A stretch of 64,000 nucleotides of DNA from Sphingomonas sp. IC-56. Lineage in GTDB: Bacteria; Pseudomonadota; Alphaproteobacteria; Sphingomonadales; Sphingomonadaceae. Shown here piece by piece: positions 46,897 to 54,819 of this stretch. The position numbers were made by a program, and so were the translations under genes. The notes beneath the pieces were generated by a model. The model saw nothing but the letters and a program-made list of their open reading frames with translations, was not told the origin of the DNA and made no database searches. Every line of letters starts with the position of its first letter. Position 1 is the first letter of the stretch. The stretch spans positions 1 to 64,000 of the forward strand of contig NZ_JAJNDV010000012.1 of assembly GCF_021043375.1 (NCBI RefSeq), written 5' to 3'.

Positions 46897-47861
46897 GCCG
46901 GTTCCGCCTCGAAGGTCACCAGCGCCTTGACGAAGCCATCGGGTTTGTCGCGCGTGTCGTTGAGCGCGTCGCCCAAGCGATCGAGCCCATAACGGTGCGT
47001 GTAGAGCGGGCGCGGATCGAGCCGGCCGCTCGAGACAGCCTCTACCGCCTCGCGCAGCCCCTGCATCTGCACCTCGGGATCACGCTCATGCGCGCTGGCG
47101 ATGTCGATGCCCTTCCAGTTCCACATCTGCATGTTGACCTGACGCGGACCATCCTGGTGATAGCCCGCGATCACCAGCCGGCCGCCCTCGCACATCAGCT
47201 CGCCGGCCAGGTCGAGCGGCCATTGCTTGCCGACGGCCTCGATCACCCGCTCGCATCCCTTGCCGCCGGTCAGGCCGCGCACATCCTCAAGGATGCGCCA
47301 ATGGTCGTCCATGACGATCGTCTCGTCGGCGCCATAGCTGCGCGCCAATGCCAGCGAACTCTCGCGACGCGAGATAGCGATCACGCGCGCGCCGGCGTCC
47401 TTGGCGAGGCGGGTCAGCACCGCGCCCAGGAAGCCGATGCCGATGATCGCCACGGTCTGGCCGGCGCGGATGTCGCTTCGGCGGAAGATGTTGAACGCGC
47501 AGCCGAGCGGCTCGCCCGGGAATGGTTCGCCCTTGAGGCTGTCGGGCAGCTTCACCACGGCGTCCGCCTTGGCGAGATCATATTGCGCGAAGCTCTTGAA
47601 CGAGAGTGCGGCGACGCGGTCACCGACCGCCAGGTCTGCGACCCCCTCGCCCACTGCATCGATGACGCCCCACCCTTCATGTCCCATCCCTCCGGGGTCG
47701 GTCGGGAACTGCATCCATTCAGGGCCTTCCCAGGGCGTGATGTTCGAGGCACAAACCCCGCAGCCTTCCAGCCGGATGCGTACTTCGCCTTCCCCCGGCT
47801 CTGGCCGCTCCACCTGGTGTAGCGCAAACGCACGGGGGCCGGTAACCACGGCCGCAAGCAT
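46893..47861 (-). CDS. zinc-type medium-chain alcohol/polyol dehydrogenase
   Basis: A 322-residue MDR-family dehydrogenase. Catalytic zinc ligands appear in CGVCASN and GMGHEGWG, with a further Cys in PLGCAFN. The cofactor loop is IIGIGFLGAVL (residues about 143-153). The structural-zinc lobe is absent. I start at MLAAVVTGPRAF, 34 bases after an EcfG-type promoter. Coupled to the Gfo/Idh gene, it probably oxidises a sugar or cyclitol. Confidence 0.85.
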   Translation of the reverse strand: MLAAVVTGPRAFALHQVERPEPGEGEVRIRLEGCGVCASNITPWEGPEWMQFPTDPGGMGHEGWGVIDAVGEGVADLAVGDRVAALSFKSFAQYDLAKADAVVKLPDSLKGEPFPGEPLGCAFNIFRRSDIRAGQTVAIIGIGFLGAVLTRLAKDAGARVIAISRRESSLALARSYGADETIVMDDHWRILEDVRGLTGGKGCERVIEAVGKQWPLDLAGELMCEGGRLVIAGYHQDGPRQVNMQMWNWKGIDIASAHERDPEVQMQGLREAVEAVSSGRLDPRPLYTHRYGLDRLGDALNDTRDKPDGFVKALVTFEAEPA

Positions 47862-47894
47862 CTTGTTCAAAGAAGAACCCCTTTCGGTGAGCCG

Positions 47895-47919
47895 AACGGC
47901 GCATGCGGCCAAGCGTTCC
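47895..47919 (-). promoter_or_regulatory. EcfG-type general-stress promoter
   Basis: On the minus strand, GGAAC (47919-47915), 16 bases, then CGTT (47898-47895) is an exact match to the GGAAC-N16/17-CGTT consensus of the alphaproteobacterial EcfG sigma factor. It lies 34 bases upstream of the zinc dehydrogenase start, leaving a leader of about 25-30 bases. Confidence 0.65.
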
Positions 47920-47977
47920 ATGCGCGCAACATTTTCCATGCGCCGCGCGCTTAAGCCGCCTCAGCAGGAGAATTCCG

Positions 47978-48184
47978 ATGTCCGATGACCTGAAAAAAGG
48001 CGATTCCGTCAGCTGGAAATCGCATGGCGGCACCGCCCATGGCAAAGTCGTGACTAGACAGACGAGCGATACCAAGATCAAAGGGCATCAGGTCCGTGCC
48101 TCCAAGGACGACCCGCAGTTCATCGTGGAGAGCGACAACGGCGGAAAAGCGGCGCACAAGCCGGGGGCATTGACCAAGGAATAG
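47978..48184 (+). CDS. DUF2945 (Tudor-like hypervirulence-associated) small protein
   Basis: A 68-residue protein starting MSDDLKKGDSVSWKSHGGTA, with HGKVVTRQTSDTKIKGHQVRAS next. This matches the DUF2945 family of small SH3/Tudor-like proteins. CAGGAG precedes the ATG. It is divergent from the dehydrogenase operon and 33 bases before the SWIB gene. Function unknown. Confidence 0.85.
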   Translation: MSDDLKKGDSVSWKSHGGTAHGKVVTRQTSDTKIKGHQVRASKDDPQFIVESDNGGKAAHKPGALTKE

Positions 48185-48217
48185 CCCGGGGGACGGGCGA
48201 AACAGGAGAAGAAACAC

Positions 48218-48487
48218 ATGGCCGAGACTAAAGCAGCTGGCGGCGCCAAGGGTGGTATCGCAAAGCCCGTAACCCCTTCGGCGGAACTGGCCGCAATCGT
48301 CGGCAAGGACGATCTGCCGCGCAGCGAGATCGTCAGCAAGATGTGGGAATACATCAAGAAGAACAACCTCCAGAACCCTGAAAACAAGCGGGAAATCCTG
48401 GCGGACGACAAGCTTGAGAAGATCTTCGACGCCAAGAAGGTAACGATGTTCGAGATGAACAAGCACATCTCCAAGCACGTCAAGTAA
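48218..48487 (+). CDS. SWIB/MDM2-domain protein
   Basis: An 89-residue protein that is almost entirely one SWIB domain (about residues 20-89: LAAIVGKDDLPRSEIVSKMW, YIKKNNLQNPENKREILAD). In eukaryotes the fold is part of chromatin remodellers. Free-standing copies are common in chlamydiae, rhizobia and sphingomonads, where their role is not settled. AGGAGA precedes the ATG, and a strong terminator follows. Confidence 0.9.
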   Translation: MAETKAAGGAKGGIAKPVTPSAELAAIVGKDDLPRSEIVSKMWEYIKKNNLQNPENKREILADDKLEKIFDAKKVTMFEMNKHISKHVK

Positions 48488-48530
48488 GCGGGCGTGCCGG
48501 GGGGATCCCCGGTGCCGCTGAGGGTATGCA

Positions 48531-48569
48531 GGGCGGCTTTCCTTCGGGGAAGCCGCCCTGTTTTCGTTT
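48531..48569 (+). terminator. Rho-independent terminator with TTCG tetraloop
   Basis: GGGCGGCTTTCC (48531-48542) and GGGAAGCCGCCC (48547-48558) form a 12-bp near-perfect stem capped by TTCG and followed by TGTTTTCGTTT. It ends the DUF2945-SWIB transcript. Confidence 0.9.
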
Positions 48570-48701
48570 GGGGAGATGGTTCAAGCGCGGGCAACTGGCC
48601 CGGTGCGCCGCGCGAGTTGTTTCCGAGAGCCCGAGGAGGGCGACTCCATAGACTCAGCGCCGATGCGCAGGACAGCGGAGGGCGCTTGCGCACCCCTCCC
48701 T

Positions 48702-48802
48702 CTTCCCCGGCGGAGGCCGGGGCCCAGTTTCGGCGTATCATCGACAGCGCAGCGATAGTGCCGCGAGCGCATTGCAGCTGGGCCCCGGCCTTCGCCGGGG
48801 GA
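48702..48802. repeat. degenerate copy of the palindromic repeat element
   Basis: Left arm about 48702-48730 (TTCCCCGGCGGAGGCCGGGG...) and right arm about 48775-48802 (...CCCCGGCCTTCGCCGGGG) are near reverse complements around an unrelated centre. With the terminator before it, this accounts for the 339-base gap 48488-48826. No gene is seen there. Confidence 0.65.
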
Positions 48803-48826
48803 CAGGTTGCGGTGGCGAGCGCCGCG

Positions 48827-49840
48827 TCAGGCGGCGCTGCGTTCTCCGGCCAGGCGTTCGTCGCGGTTGAAGTTCAGCGTCGAGAGTTCCGCAGCCTGTA
48901 CCTCCACGCCCTCCGGCAGCGCGGGGGCGGCGACCGCCGGGCGTTCCACCCGTCCCGGCGCATAGCGGTCGATCATCCAGGCGCAGAAGTCCGCAAAACC
49001 CTGCGGGTCACGCGCGGGGCTGGTGTGGTGCGGCGCGACGCCCAAATGCGCAGGGGTGAAGCAGAAGGTGACGGTGACGTCGAAATCCTCCAGCGCGCCC
49101 ATCATCCGGTCGAACCACTCGATCGCGCCGGGGCGGAAGCTGTCGGCCCAGCTAAGCCCGGTGCGCAGCCGCTTGGTGCCCAGGCGCTTCATCCAGGCGA
49201 CGGCGTCGTCCAGGCGCGGGTCCTCGAAATGGAACCACTGCATCAGGCCTAGATCGGCGGCATGCTTGGCATAGACGTCGAGCGCGGGCTTGGGCGTGCC
49301 GTCTTCGCGGATCAGGCCCAGGTAGAAGTGGCGGTAATAGGACGAGCCCTCGGCTTCCCGGTGGCGGGTCTCGGCGCCCCAGCTCATCGGCAGATCGTAG
49401 AGCGAGTACCAGAAGGCGCGCGGCGTGACGCCCTTCAAAAGCTCGGCAGTGCGTTCGATCCCGAAGGCCTGCACTTCCTCGGCCCCGAACGAGCTGACGC
49501 CGACTTCGGTGACCCAAACGGGCTTGTCGGTGACGGCCTTGATCTCGGCGATCTTCTCGGGCCAGGCGCTGAGCGGCCACAGGTTCCAGTCGAGCGGGAA
49601 GCCATGCACGGCGACCGCATCGACGGCGTCCAATGCGCCATGCGCCTCGATCTTGCGCAACCAGTGCGGATCGATCGGCGACATGCCGCCCAGCACGCGC
49701 GTCACGGCCGGGTTCATCGCGTGGATTGCGTTGCCGGCGAGCGTCACATGCTCGGCGAACATGCGCCAGTCCGGGTCGATCTGGGGGTCCCAATGCGATT
49801 TGTTGTTGGGCTCGTTCCAGATCATCGCGGCTTCGATCAT
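48827..49840 (-). CDS. glycosidase (GH39/beta-xylosidase-like) with apparently permuted barrel
   Basis: A 337-residue protein. It begins directly with the middle of a glycoside hydrolase barrel: IWNEPNNKSHW (acid/base E10), then VAVHGFPLDWNLW and VTEVGVSSFG (nucleophile E112). Residues about 199-300 read like the usual first part of such a barrel (QWFHFEDPRLDDAVAWMKRL, LRTGLSWADSFRPG, VTVTFCFTPAHLG). The start is firm: AGGGGGG lies just before the ATG, immediately after the methyltransferase TAA. No signal peptide. The substrate is unknown; context points to the cluster's glycan. Confidence 0.75.
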   Translation of the reverse strand: MIEAAMIWNEPNNKSHWDPQIDPDWRMFAEHVTLAGNAIHAMNPAVTRVLGGMSPIDPHWLRKIEAHGALDAVDAVAVHGFPLDWNLWPLSAWPEKIAEIKAVTDKPVWVTEVGVSSFGAEEVQAFGIERTAELLKGVTPRAFWYSLYDLPMSWGAETRHREAEGSSYYRHFYLGLIREDGTPKPALDVYAKHAADLGLMQWFHFEDPRLDDAVAWMKRLGTKRLRTGLSWADSFRPGAIEWFDRMMGALEDFDVTVTFCFTPAHLGVAPHHTSPARDPQGFADFCAWMIDRYAPGRVERPAVAAPALPEGVEVQAAELSTLNFNRDERLAGERSAA

Positions 49841-50656
49841 TTATTCCCCCCTTGCCGGATAGACGGCCATGCCGCCGCCCCAGTCCCCATAGGGAACGGG
49901 TGCGACACGGCAAAGATAGACTTCGTGTTCGGGCTGCGCTTCGATCGTAAAACCCGCGGCGCGCAGCATCGCCTGGCTCGCCGCCTTGTTGGGCGCCCAC
50001 CAATTGGTCCAGTCATTCGCGAACTTGCGCTCGATGAAGTGCATCTTCGGATAGGCCGGATCGTCGAAATAGGCCGGCGGATTGTTGGTGCCGGGGACGT
50101 GGAAAGGATGGTCCTCGGGAACCTCCAGCACGTCCTTCGACCCTTGCTGCATCGTCTGGAACAGCATCATGTCGCCGACGACATGCTCGCGGATCAGGTC
50201 GAGCGCCAAGAGCGGATGGCGCAGATGGTAGAGCACGCCCATGAAGATCACGAGGTCGAACTTCTCGCCCAGCGCGCCGACATCGTACACGTCGAGCCTG
50301 CGGAATTCGATGTCGGGAAAGCCCAGCGTCTGCGCGACGAAGCTGGCCTGCGCCAGATAATGGTCGTCGCTGTCGATCGCGACGACGCGGGCGGCGCCGC
50401 GCCGCTTCATCTCCATCGAATAAAAGCCGGCGTTGCAGCCGATGTCGAGCACGGTCTTGCCAGTCAGATCGGCGGGGATCGCATCGGCGAAGCGGGCGAA
50501 CTTGAAGCGCGGATAGTCGCCCAGGAAGTGGTCGGGCGCGGTGGTGACGCCGTGGCCCAGGTCGATATTGTGGAACCAGGGGCCGAGCGCCTCGACCTGC
50601 GCGCGCAGTTCCGCGGCGCGGTCGCCGCCGGAGTGGATCGGAGCCATGTCGTTCAT
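49841..50656 (-). CDS. SAM-dependent methyltransferase (TIGR04290-like)
   Basis: A 271-residue class-I methyltransferase. The SAM loop is VLDIGCNAGFYSMEMKRRGA (about residues 69-88), followed by AIDSDDHYLAQA and MGVLYHLRHPL. WFHNIDLGHGVTTAPDHFLGDYP near residue 27 and the later NWWAPNKAASQAMLRAAGF resemble the family named TIGR04290, known only by its link to glycosyltransferase loci. The substrate is probably a sugar or glycolipid, by inference. Its start overlaps the phosphatase stop (ATGA). Confidence 0.82.
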   Translation of the reverse strand: MNDMAPIHSGGDRAAELRAQVEALGPWFHNIDLGHGVTTAPDHFLGDYPRFKFARFADAIPADLTGKTVLDIGCNAGFYSMEMKRRGAARVVAIDSDDHYLAQASFVAQTLGFPDIEFRRLDVYDVGALGEKFDLVIFMGVLYHLRHPLLALDLIREHVVGDMMLFQTMQQGSKDVLEVPEDHPFHVPGTNNPPAYFDDPAYPKMHFIERKFANDWTNWWAPNKAASQAMLRAAGFTIEAQPEHEVYLCRVAPVPYGDWGGGMAVYPARGE

Positions 50657-51249
50657 CGGCAAACCTCGTTGATGCTCAAGACTCGGGCGCCCCAGTCGCC
50701 CATTGCGATACGGCTGACCGAGGCGGGGTCCACGTCGAAGCGGTGAAAGGCGTCGAGCGAGAGGCCGAGCACCTGCGCCAGCGCGGCGCGGATGATGTCG
50801 CAGTGAGTGACGACGGCCACGTTCTCGCCGGGATGGTCGTGCGCAAGCCTCTGTAGATACGCGAACACCCGCGCCTGCGCCGCCGCCATGCTTTCGCCGC
50901 GCGGGGGCGTGGCGACCGCGCGCTGTTCGTTCCAATGGTGCCAATCGGGATCGTCGGACAGCGCCTCGAACGCGCGGCCGGTCCAGTCGCCGAAATCGAT
51001 CTCGTTCAGCGGCTCGGCGATCTCCACCTCCAGGCTCCTGCCCGCTGCAATCGCGGCGGCGGTTTCGCGGGCGCGCTGCACCGGGCTGGAGTGGATCGCG
51101 ACGAACTCATGGAGGCGCAGGTGATCGGCCAGAAGCTCCGCCTCGCTTTGCCCAGCCGGCGACAGCCCGATGCCGGGCATGCGCCCGGACAGGATCTTCC
51201 CCAGATGCGCGTGCGACGCGTGCCGGATGAGGGATATCGTCGCCGTCAC
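50653..51249 (-). CDS. histidine phosphatase family protein
   Basis: A 198-residue phosphoglycerate-mutase-like phosphatase. The catalytic His is in SLIRHASHA (usual RHG), the acid is in NEIDFGDWTG and the second His is in VVTHCDIIR. The GTG at 51249 gives MTATISLIRHASHA; the frame upstream is low-complexity (a run of Phe) and not coding. It is first in the phosphatase-methyltransferase-glycosidase operon. It may dephosphorylate a sugar phosphate; that is inference. Confidence 0.82.
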   Translation of the reverse strand: MTATISLIRHASHAHLGKILSGRMPGIGLSPAGQSEAELLADHLRLHEFVAIHSSPVQRARETAAAIAAGRSLEVEIAEPLNEIDFGDWTGRAFEALSDDPDWHHWNEQRAVATPPRGESMAAAQARVFAYLQRLAHDHPGENVAVVTHCDIIRAALAQVLGLSLDAFHRFDVDPASVSRIAMGDWGARVLSINEVCR

Positions 51250-51330
51250 TACGCGCAGAGGCTCCCGAAAAGCGCAGCGGAAGCGCGACCCTGCGCCCCG
51301 AACAGCTTCTACAAACCTCCCTCCCCGCCC

Positions 51331-51356
51331 AACGGTTCCGTTATCGGAACGATTCC
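51331..51356 (-). promoter_or_regulatory. possible EcfG-like promoter and inverted repeat in the cluster spacer
   Basis: The inverted repeat GTTCCGTTATCGGAAC lies at 51335-51350. On the minus strand, GGAAT-N17-CGTT (51356-51331) is one base off the EcfG consensus and points toward the phosphatase operon. The rest of the 269-base spacer 51250-51518 shows nothing else I can name. Confidence 0.35.
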
Positions 51357-51518
51357 GCGCGGCACGTGGAACAAAGAAGAAGAAGAAGCATTGAGGGTTG
51401 CGAGGGCGAAACGGAAAAGTCAGCCCGCTAGTGCTTTGTAACCTAAATCGATTCGCTGGCAATCCCGTGCGGTGGGCCCATCCGCCCGAGCGCGAACAAG
51501 ACGAAAATGGGGGTATAG

Positions 51519-52637
51519 TTGTCCGAGACCATCCTGATCACCGGCGGCGCAGGCTTTATCGGCCGCTTCGTCACCAAGGAACTCCTGCGCCGCGGCAACA
51601 AGGTCCGCGTGCTCGACAGCCTGATCGAGCAGGTTCACGGCCCTGACGCGACGCTCCCCGCCGACATTGCCGGCGATGTCGAGTTCATCCGCGCCGACAT
51701 CCGCGACGGCGACAAGGTCGCAAAGGCGCTGAAGGGCGCAGACAGCGTCATCAACCTGGCGGCCGAAGTCGGCGTCGGCCAGTCGATGTACGAAGTCGAG
51801 CGCTACACCAGCGCCAATGATGTCGGCACCGCGGTGCTGTTCGAGCGGCTGATCGACAATCCCGTGCGCCGGGTGGTCACCGCTTCTTCCATGTCGATCT
51901 ATGGCGAAGGGCTGTACCGCGACGCCGATGGCAATCTGGTGGAGAATGCCGAGCGCGGCGTGATCAAGGATGGCCAAGCCAATTGGGAGCCGACCGACGC
52001 GCAGGGCCGCCCGCTGACCCCGGTCGCAACGCCCGAGTGGAAGCGCCCGAGCCTGTCGTCGATCTATGCGCTTAACAAGTACGTCCAGGAGCGCACCACG
52101 CACATCATGGGCCGTCCGTACGGCATCGAGAGCGTGTGCCTGCGACTGTTCAACGTCTATGGCCCCGGCCAAGCGCTGTCGAACCCCTACACCGGCGTGC
52201 TGGCGATCTTCGCCTCGCGCCTGCTGAACGGCCAGAAGCCGATGATCTTCGAGGATGGCGAGCAGCGCCGCGACTTCGTCCATGTGACCGATGTCGCCCG
52301 CGCCTTTGCCGACGCGCTCGTCCATCCCGACGTGGTCGGCGAAACCTTCAACGTCGGTTCGGGCAATGACCGCTCGGTGACGCAGGTCGCGCAGGCACTC
52401 GCCCAGGCAATGGGCAAGAACGACATCCAGCCCGAGATCGTCGGCAAGTCGCGCACCGGCGACATCCGCCATTGCTTCTGCGACACCGGCCTCGCCGCCG
52501 AGAAGTTCGGGTTCAAGGCGACCACCGACTTCCAGGAAGGTCTGGCCGAACTCGCCGGCTGGGTCGCCGAACAGACTGCGGTCGACAATGTCGCCAAGGC
52601 GCGCGCCGAGCTCGAAAAGCGGGGCCTGGTCGCGTGA
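51519..52637 (+). CDS. NAD-dependent sugar epimerase/dehydratase (extended SDR) 1
   Basis: A 372-residue extended SDR acting on nucleotide sugars. It has ILITGGAGFIGRFV (residues 5-18), ASSMSIYGEG (Ser) and IYALNKYVQE (catalytic Tyr-x3-Lys). The start must be TTG at 51519: a TAG stop in frame lies immediately upstream and the Rossmann strand begins at residue 4. GGGGG precedes it. It heads a six-gene operon with 4-base overlaps. Product sugar unknown. Confidence 0.87.
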   Translation: MSETILITGGAGFIGRFVTKELLRRGNKVRVLDSLIEQVHGPDATLPADIAGDVEFIRADIRDGDKVAKALKGADSVINLAAEVGVGQSMYEVERYTSANDVGTAVLFERLIDNPVRRVVTASSMSIYGEGLYRDADGNLVENAERGVIKDGQANWEPTDAQGRPLTPVATPEWKRPSLSSIYALNKYVQERTTHIMGRPYGIESVCLRLFNVYGPGQALSNPYTGVLAIFASRLLNGQKPMIFEDGEQRRDFVHVTDVARAFADALVHPDVVGETFNVGSGNDRSVTQVAQALAQAMGKNDIQPEIVGKSRTGDIRHCFCDTGLAAEKFGFKATTDFQEGLAELAGWVAEQTAVDNVAKARAELEKRGLVA

Positions 52638-53710
52638 GCGGCGCCGTGCAGGACGACCGGCCGATCCTGATCACGGGCGGCGCGGGCTTTATCGGTTCCA
52701 ACTTGGCCGACCGGCTGGCGGGCGAAGGCCATTCGGTCATCGTCTATGACGCGCTGAGCCGCCCAGGCGTGGAAAGCAACCTGCGCTGGCTCCAGCAGCG
52801 CCACCACAACCGGATCGAAGCCATTATCGGCGACATCCGCGACGAGGCAGCGGTCGCGCACGCCGCGCGCCGTGCCAAGGCGGTGTTTCACCTGGCGGCA
52901 CAGGTGGCGGTGACGACCAGCATGGTCGATCCGCGCGACGATTTCGAGATCAACATCCGCGGCACGCTCAACGTCCTCGACGCGCTACGCGAGAGCAAGA
53001 CGCCGGTCGTCTTCGCCTCGACCAACAAGGTCTATGGCGACCTGATCGACCTCGATTTCGCGCTGGAGGACGAGGCCTATGTGCCCACCGATCCGCGCAT
53101 CCGCGACCATGGCATAGGAGAGGATCGGCCGCTCGACTTCCATACGCCCTATGGGTGTTCGAAGGGGGCGGCCGACCAATATGTGCTCGACTATGCGCGC
53201 AGCTTTGGCGTGCCGACCGCGGTGCTGCGGATGAGCTGCATCTATGGCCACCGCCAGATGGGCACCGAAGACCAGGGCTGGGTCGCCCACTTCCTGATCC
53301 GCGCGCTCGAAGGCAAGCCGATCACCCTGTACGGCGACGGCCATCAGGTCCGCGACATCCTGGACGTCTCCAACGCCGTCGAGGCCTATGTCCAGGCCTG
53401 GAAGAAGATCGAGGAGGTCTCCGGCCGCGCCTTCAATCTGGGTGGCGGTCCGCAGAACGCCGTCAGCCTGCGCCAGCTGCTCGCGCATATCGGCGACTTG
53501 ATCGGCCGCCCGATCGAGATCGAGTATTCGGACTGGCGCGCGGGCGATCAGCGCTACTTCGTCGCCGATACCCGCTCTGCGCAGGCCGCGCTTGATTTGA
53601 GCCCCAAGGTGCCGTGGCGCGAGGGTGTTGCGCGGCTGGCCAGCTGGCTGGCCGAGGAACGCGGCTTCACGCTCTCGCCCGCGCCAGAGCGGGAACGCCT
53701 GACTGCATGA
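52634..53710 (+). CDS. NAD-dependent sugar epimerase (CDP-tyvelose 2-epimerase-like)
   Basis: A 358-residue extended SDR starting at a GTG that overlaps the previous stop. It has ILITGGAGFIGSNLADRL (about 11-28), FASTNKVYGD and TPYGCSKGAADQYVLDYAR. The TNKVYG motif and HRQMGTEDQGWVAHF are characteristic of the CDP-paratose/tyvelose 2-epimerase group. The preceding epimerase is unlike it, so two successive sugar modifications are likely. The actual nucleotide sugar is not known. Confidence 0.85.
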   Translation: MSGAVQDDRPILITGGAGFIGSNLADRLAGEGHSVIVYDALSRPGVESNLRWLQQRHHNRIEAIIGDIRDEAAVAHAARRAKAVFHLAAQVAVTTSMVDPRDDFEINIRGTLNVLDALRESKTPVVFASTNKVYGDLIDLDFALEDEAYVPTDPRIRDHGIGEDRPLDFHTPYGCSKGAADQYVLDYARSFGVPTAVLRMSCIYGHRQMGTEDQGWVAHFLIRALEGKPITLYGDGHQVRDILDVSNAVEAYVQAWKKIEEVSGRAFNLGGGPQNAVSLRQLLAHIGDLIGRPIEIEYSDWRAGDQRYFVADTRSAQAALDLSPKVPWREGVARLASWLAEERGFTLSPAPERERLTA

Positions 53711-54819
53711 GCGGGGCGGCACCTCTCAAGCTCCTGATGACGGCGGACGCGGTGGGCGGGGTCTGGCAATATGCGCTGGACCTCGCCGCCGCGCTGGCGC
53801 CCCATGGCGTCCAGACGACGCTGGCGGTGCTTGGCCCCTCGCCCAGCGCCGCGCAGCGCGCCGAAGCCAAGCGGGTAAAGCGCCTCACGCTGGTGGACAC
53901 GCAACTACCGCTCGACTGGCTGTGCGATGCGCCCGAGCCGGTGCTTGCCGCGGGCGAGGCGATCGCCGCCCTCGCGCGCAAGATCGGCGCCGACCTTGTC
54001 CAGCTCAACATGCCGACCCTGGGCGCTCGGGCGCGGTTCGACGTGCCCGTCGTCGCCGTGACGCATGGCTGTGTCGCCACCTGGTGGGAGGCGGCGTTTG
54101 GCGGCGATCTGGCCCCGCAATATCGCTGGCACCGCCTGTTGATGCACGAAGGGCTGCACGCCACCGACCAGGTCGTCGCGCCGAGCGCCGCTTACGCCGC
54201 CACCATCGCGCGCCATTATGGGCTGAGCAGCACGCCGCACGCCATCCACAATGGCCGCAACCCGCTGGCCCCGATGCCGAGCTCCGCGCCGCAGGACTTC
54301 GCCTTCACCGCCGGGCGGTTATGGGATCAGGTCAAGGGCGTCCGGACGCTCGACCGTGCCGCGGCCTGGCTGTCGGTCCCCTTCTGCGCGGCCGGTGCCG
54401 TACGCGGGCCGCATGGCGAGACCATCGAGCTCCAGCACCTCCACCCGCTCGGCCACTTGTCGACCGAAGCGCTCGCCCGTCGCCTCGCCGCGCGGCCGGT
54501 GTTCGTGTCCGCCGCCAGCTTCGAGCCGTTTGGGCTGGCCGTACTCGAAGCCGCGCATGCCGGCTGCCCGCTGGTGCTGTCGGATATCGACACCTTCCGC
54601 GAGCTTTGGGACGATGCCGCGCTGTTCGTTTCGCCGGATGACGAGGCCGGCTATGCCGACGCCATCGAGGCGATCCTGAAGGACCCCGTGCTGCGCCACC
54701 GGCTGGGCGAGGCCGCCCGCAGCCGCGCCGCGCGCTACACGCCGCAAGCCAAGGCTGCCGCCATGGCCGCTTTGTTCACCGACCTTGCCGCCAAGGCACC
54801 TGCGAAACGAGCCGCATGA
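53707..54819 (+). CDS. GT4-type glycosyltransferase
   Basis: A 370-residue GT-B glycosyltransferase. The N-terminus LLMTADAVGGVWQYALDLAA (about 9-28) is the acceptor half. The C-terminal donor motif is SFEPFGLAVLEAAHAGCPLV (E-x7-E, about 257-276 from the end region). VAPSAAYAATIARHYG marks the domain switch. No membrane segment is present. ATGA overlaps join it to both neighbours. Confidence 0.87.
   Translation: MSGAAPLKLLMTADAVGGVWQYALDLAAALAPHGVQTTLAVLGPSPSAAQRAEAKRVKRLTLVDTQLPLDWLCDAPEPVLAAGEAIAALARKIGADLVQLNMPTLGARARFDVPVVAVTHGCVATWWEAAFGGDLAPQYRWHRLLMHEGLHATDQVVAPSAAYAATIARHYGLSSTPHAIHNGRNPLAPMPSSAPQDFAFTAGRLWDQVKGVRTLDRAAAWLSVPFCAAGAVRGPHGETIELQHLHPLGHLSTEALARRLAARPVFVSAASFEPFGLAVLEAAHAGCPLVLSDIDTFRELWDDAALFVSPDDEAGYADAIEAILKDPVLRHRLGEAARSRAARYTPQAKAAAMAALFTDLAAKAPAKRAA

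Noticed and set aside
51250..51462. 71-residue extension of the histidine phosphatase
   Set aside because: It has a run of Phe from an AAG repeat and no similarity to the family; the GTG at 51249 fits the fold.
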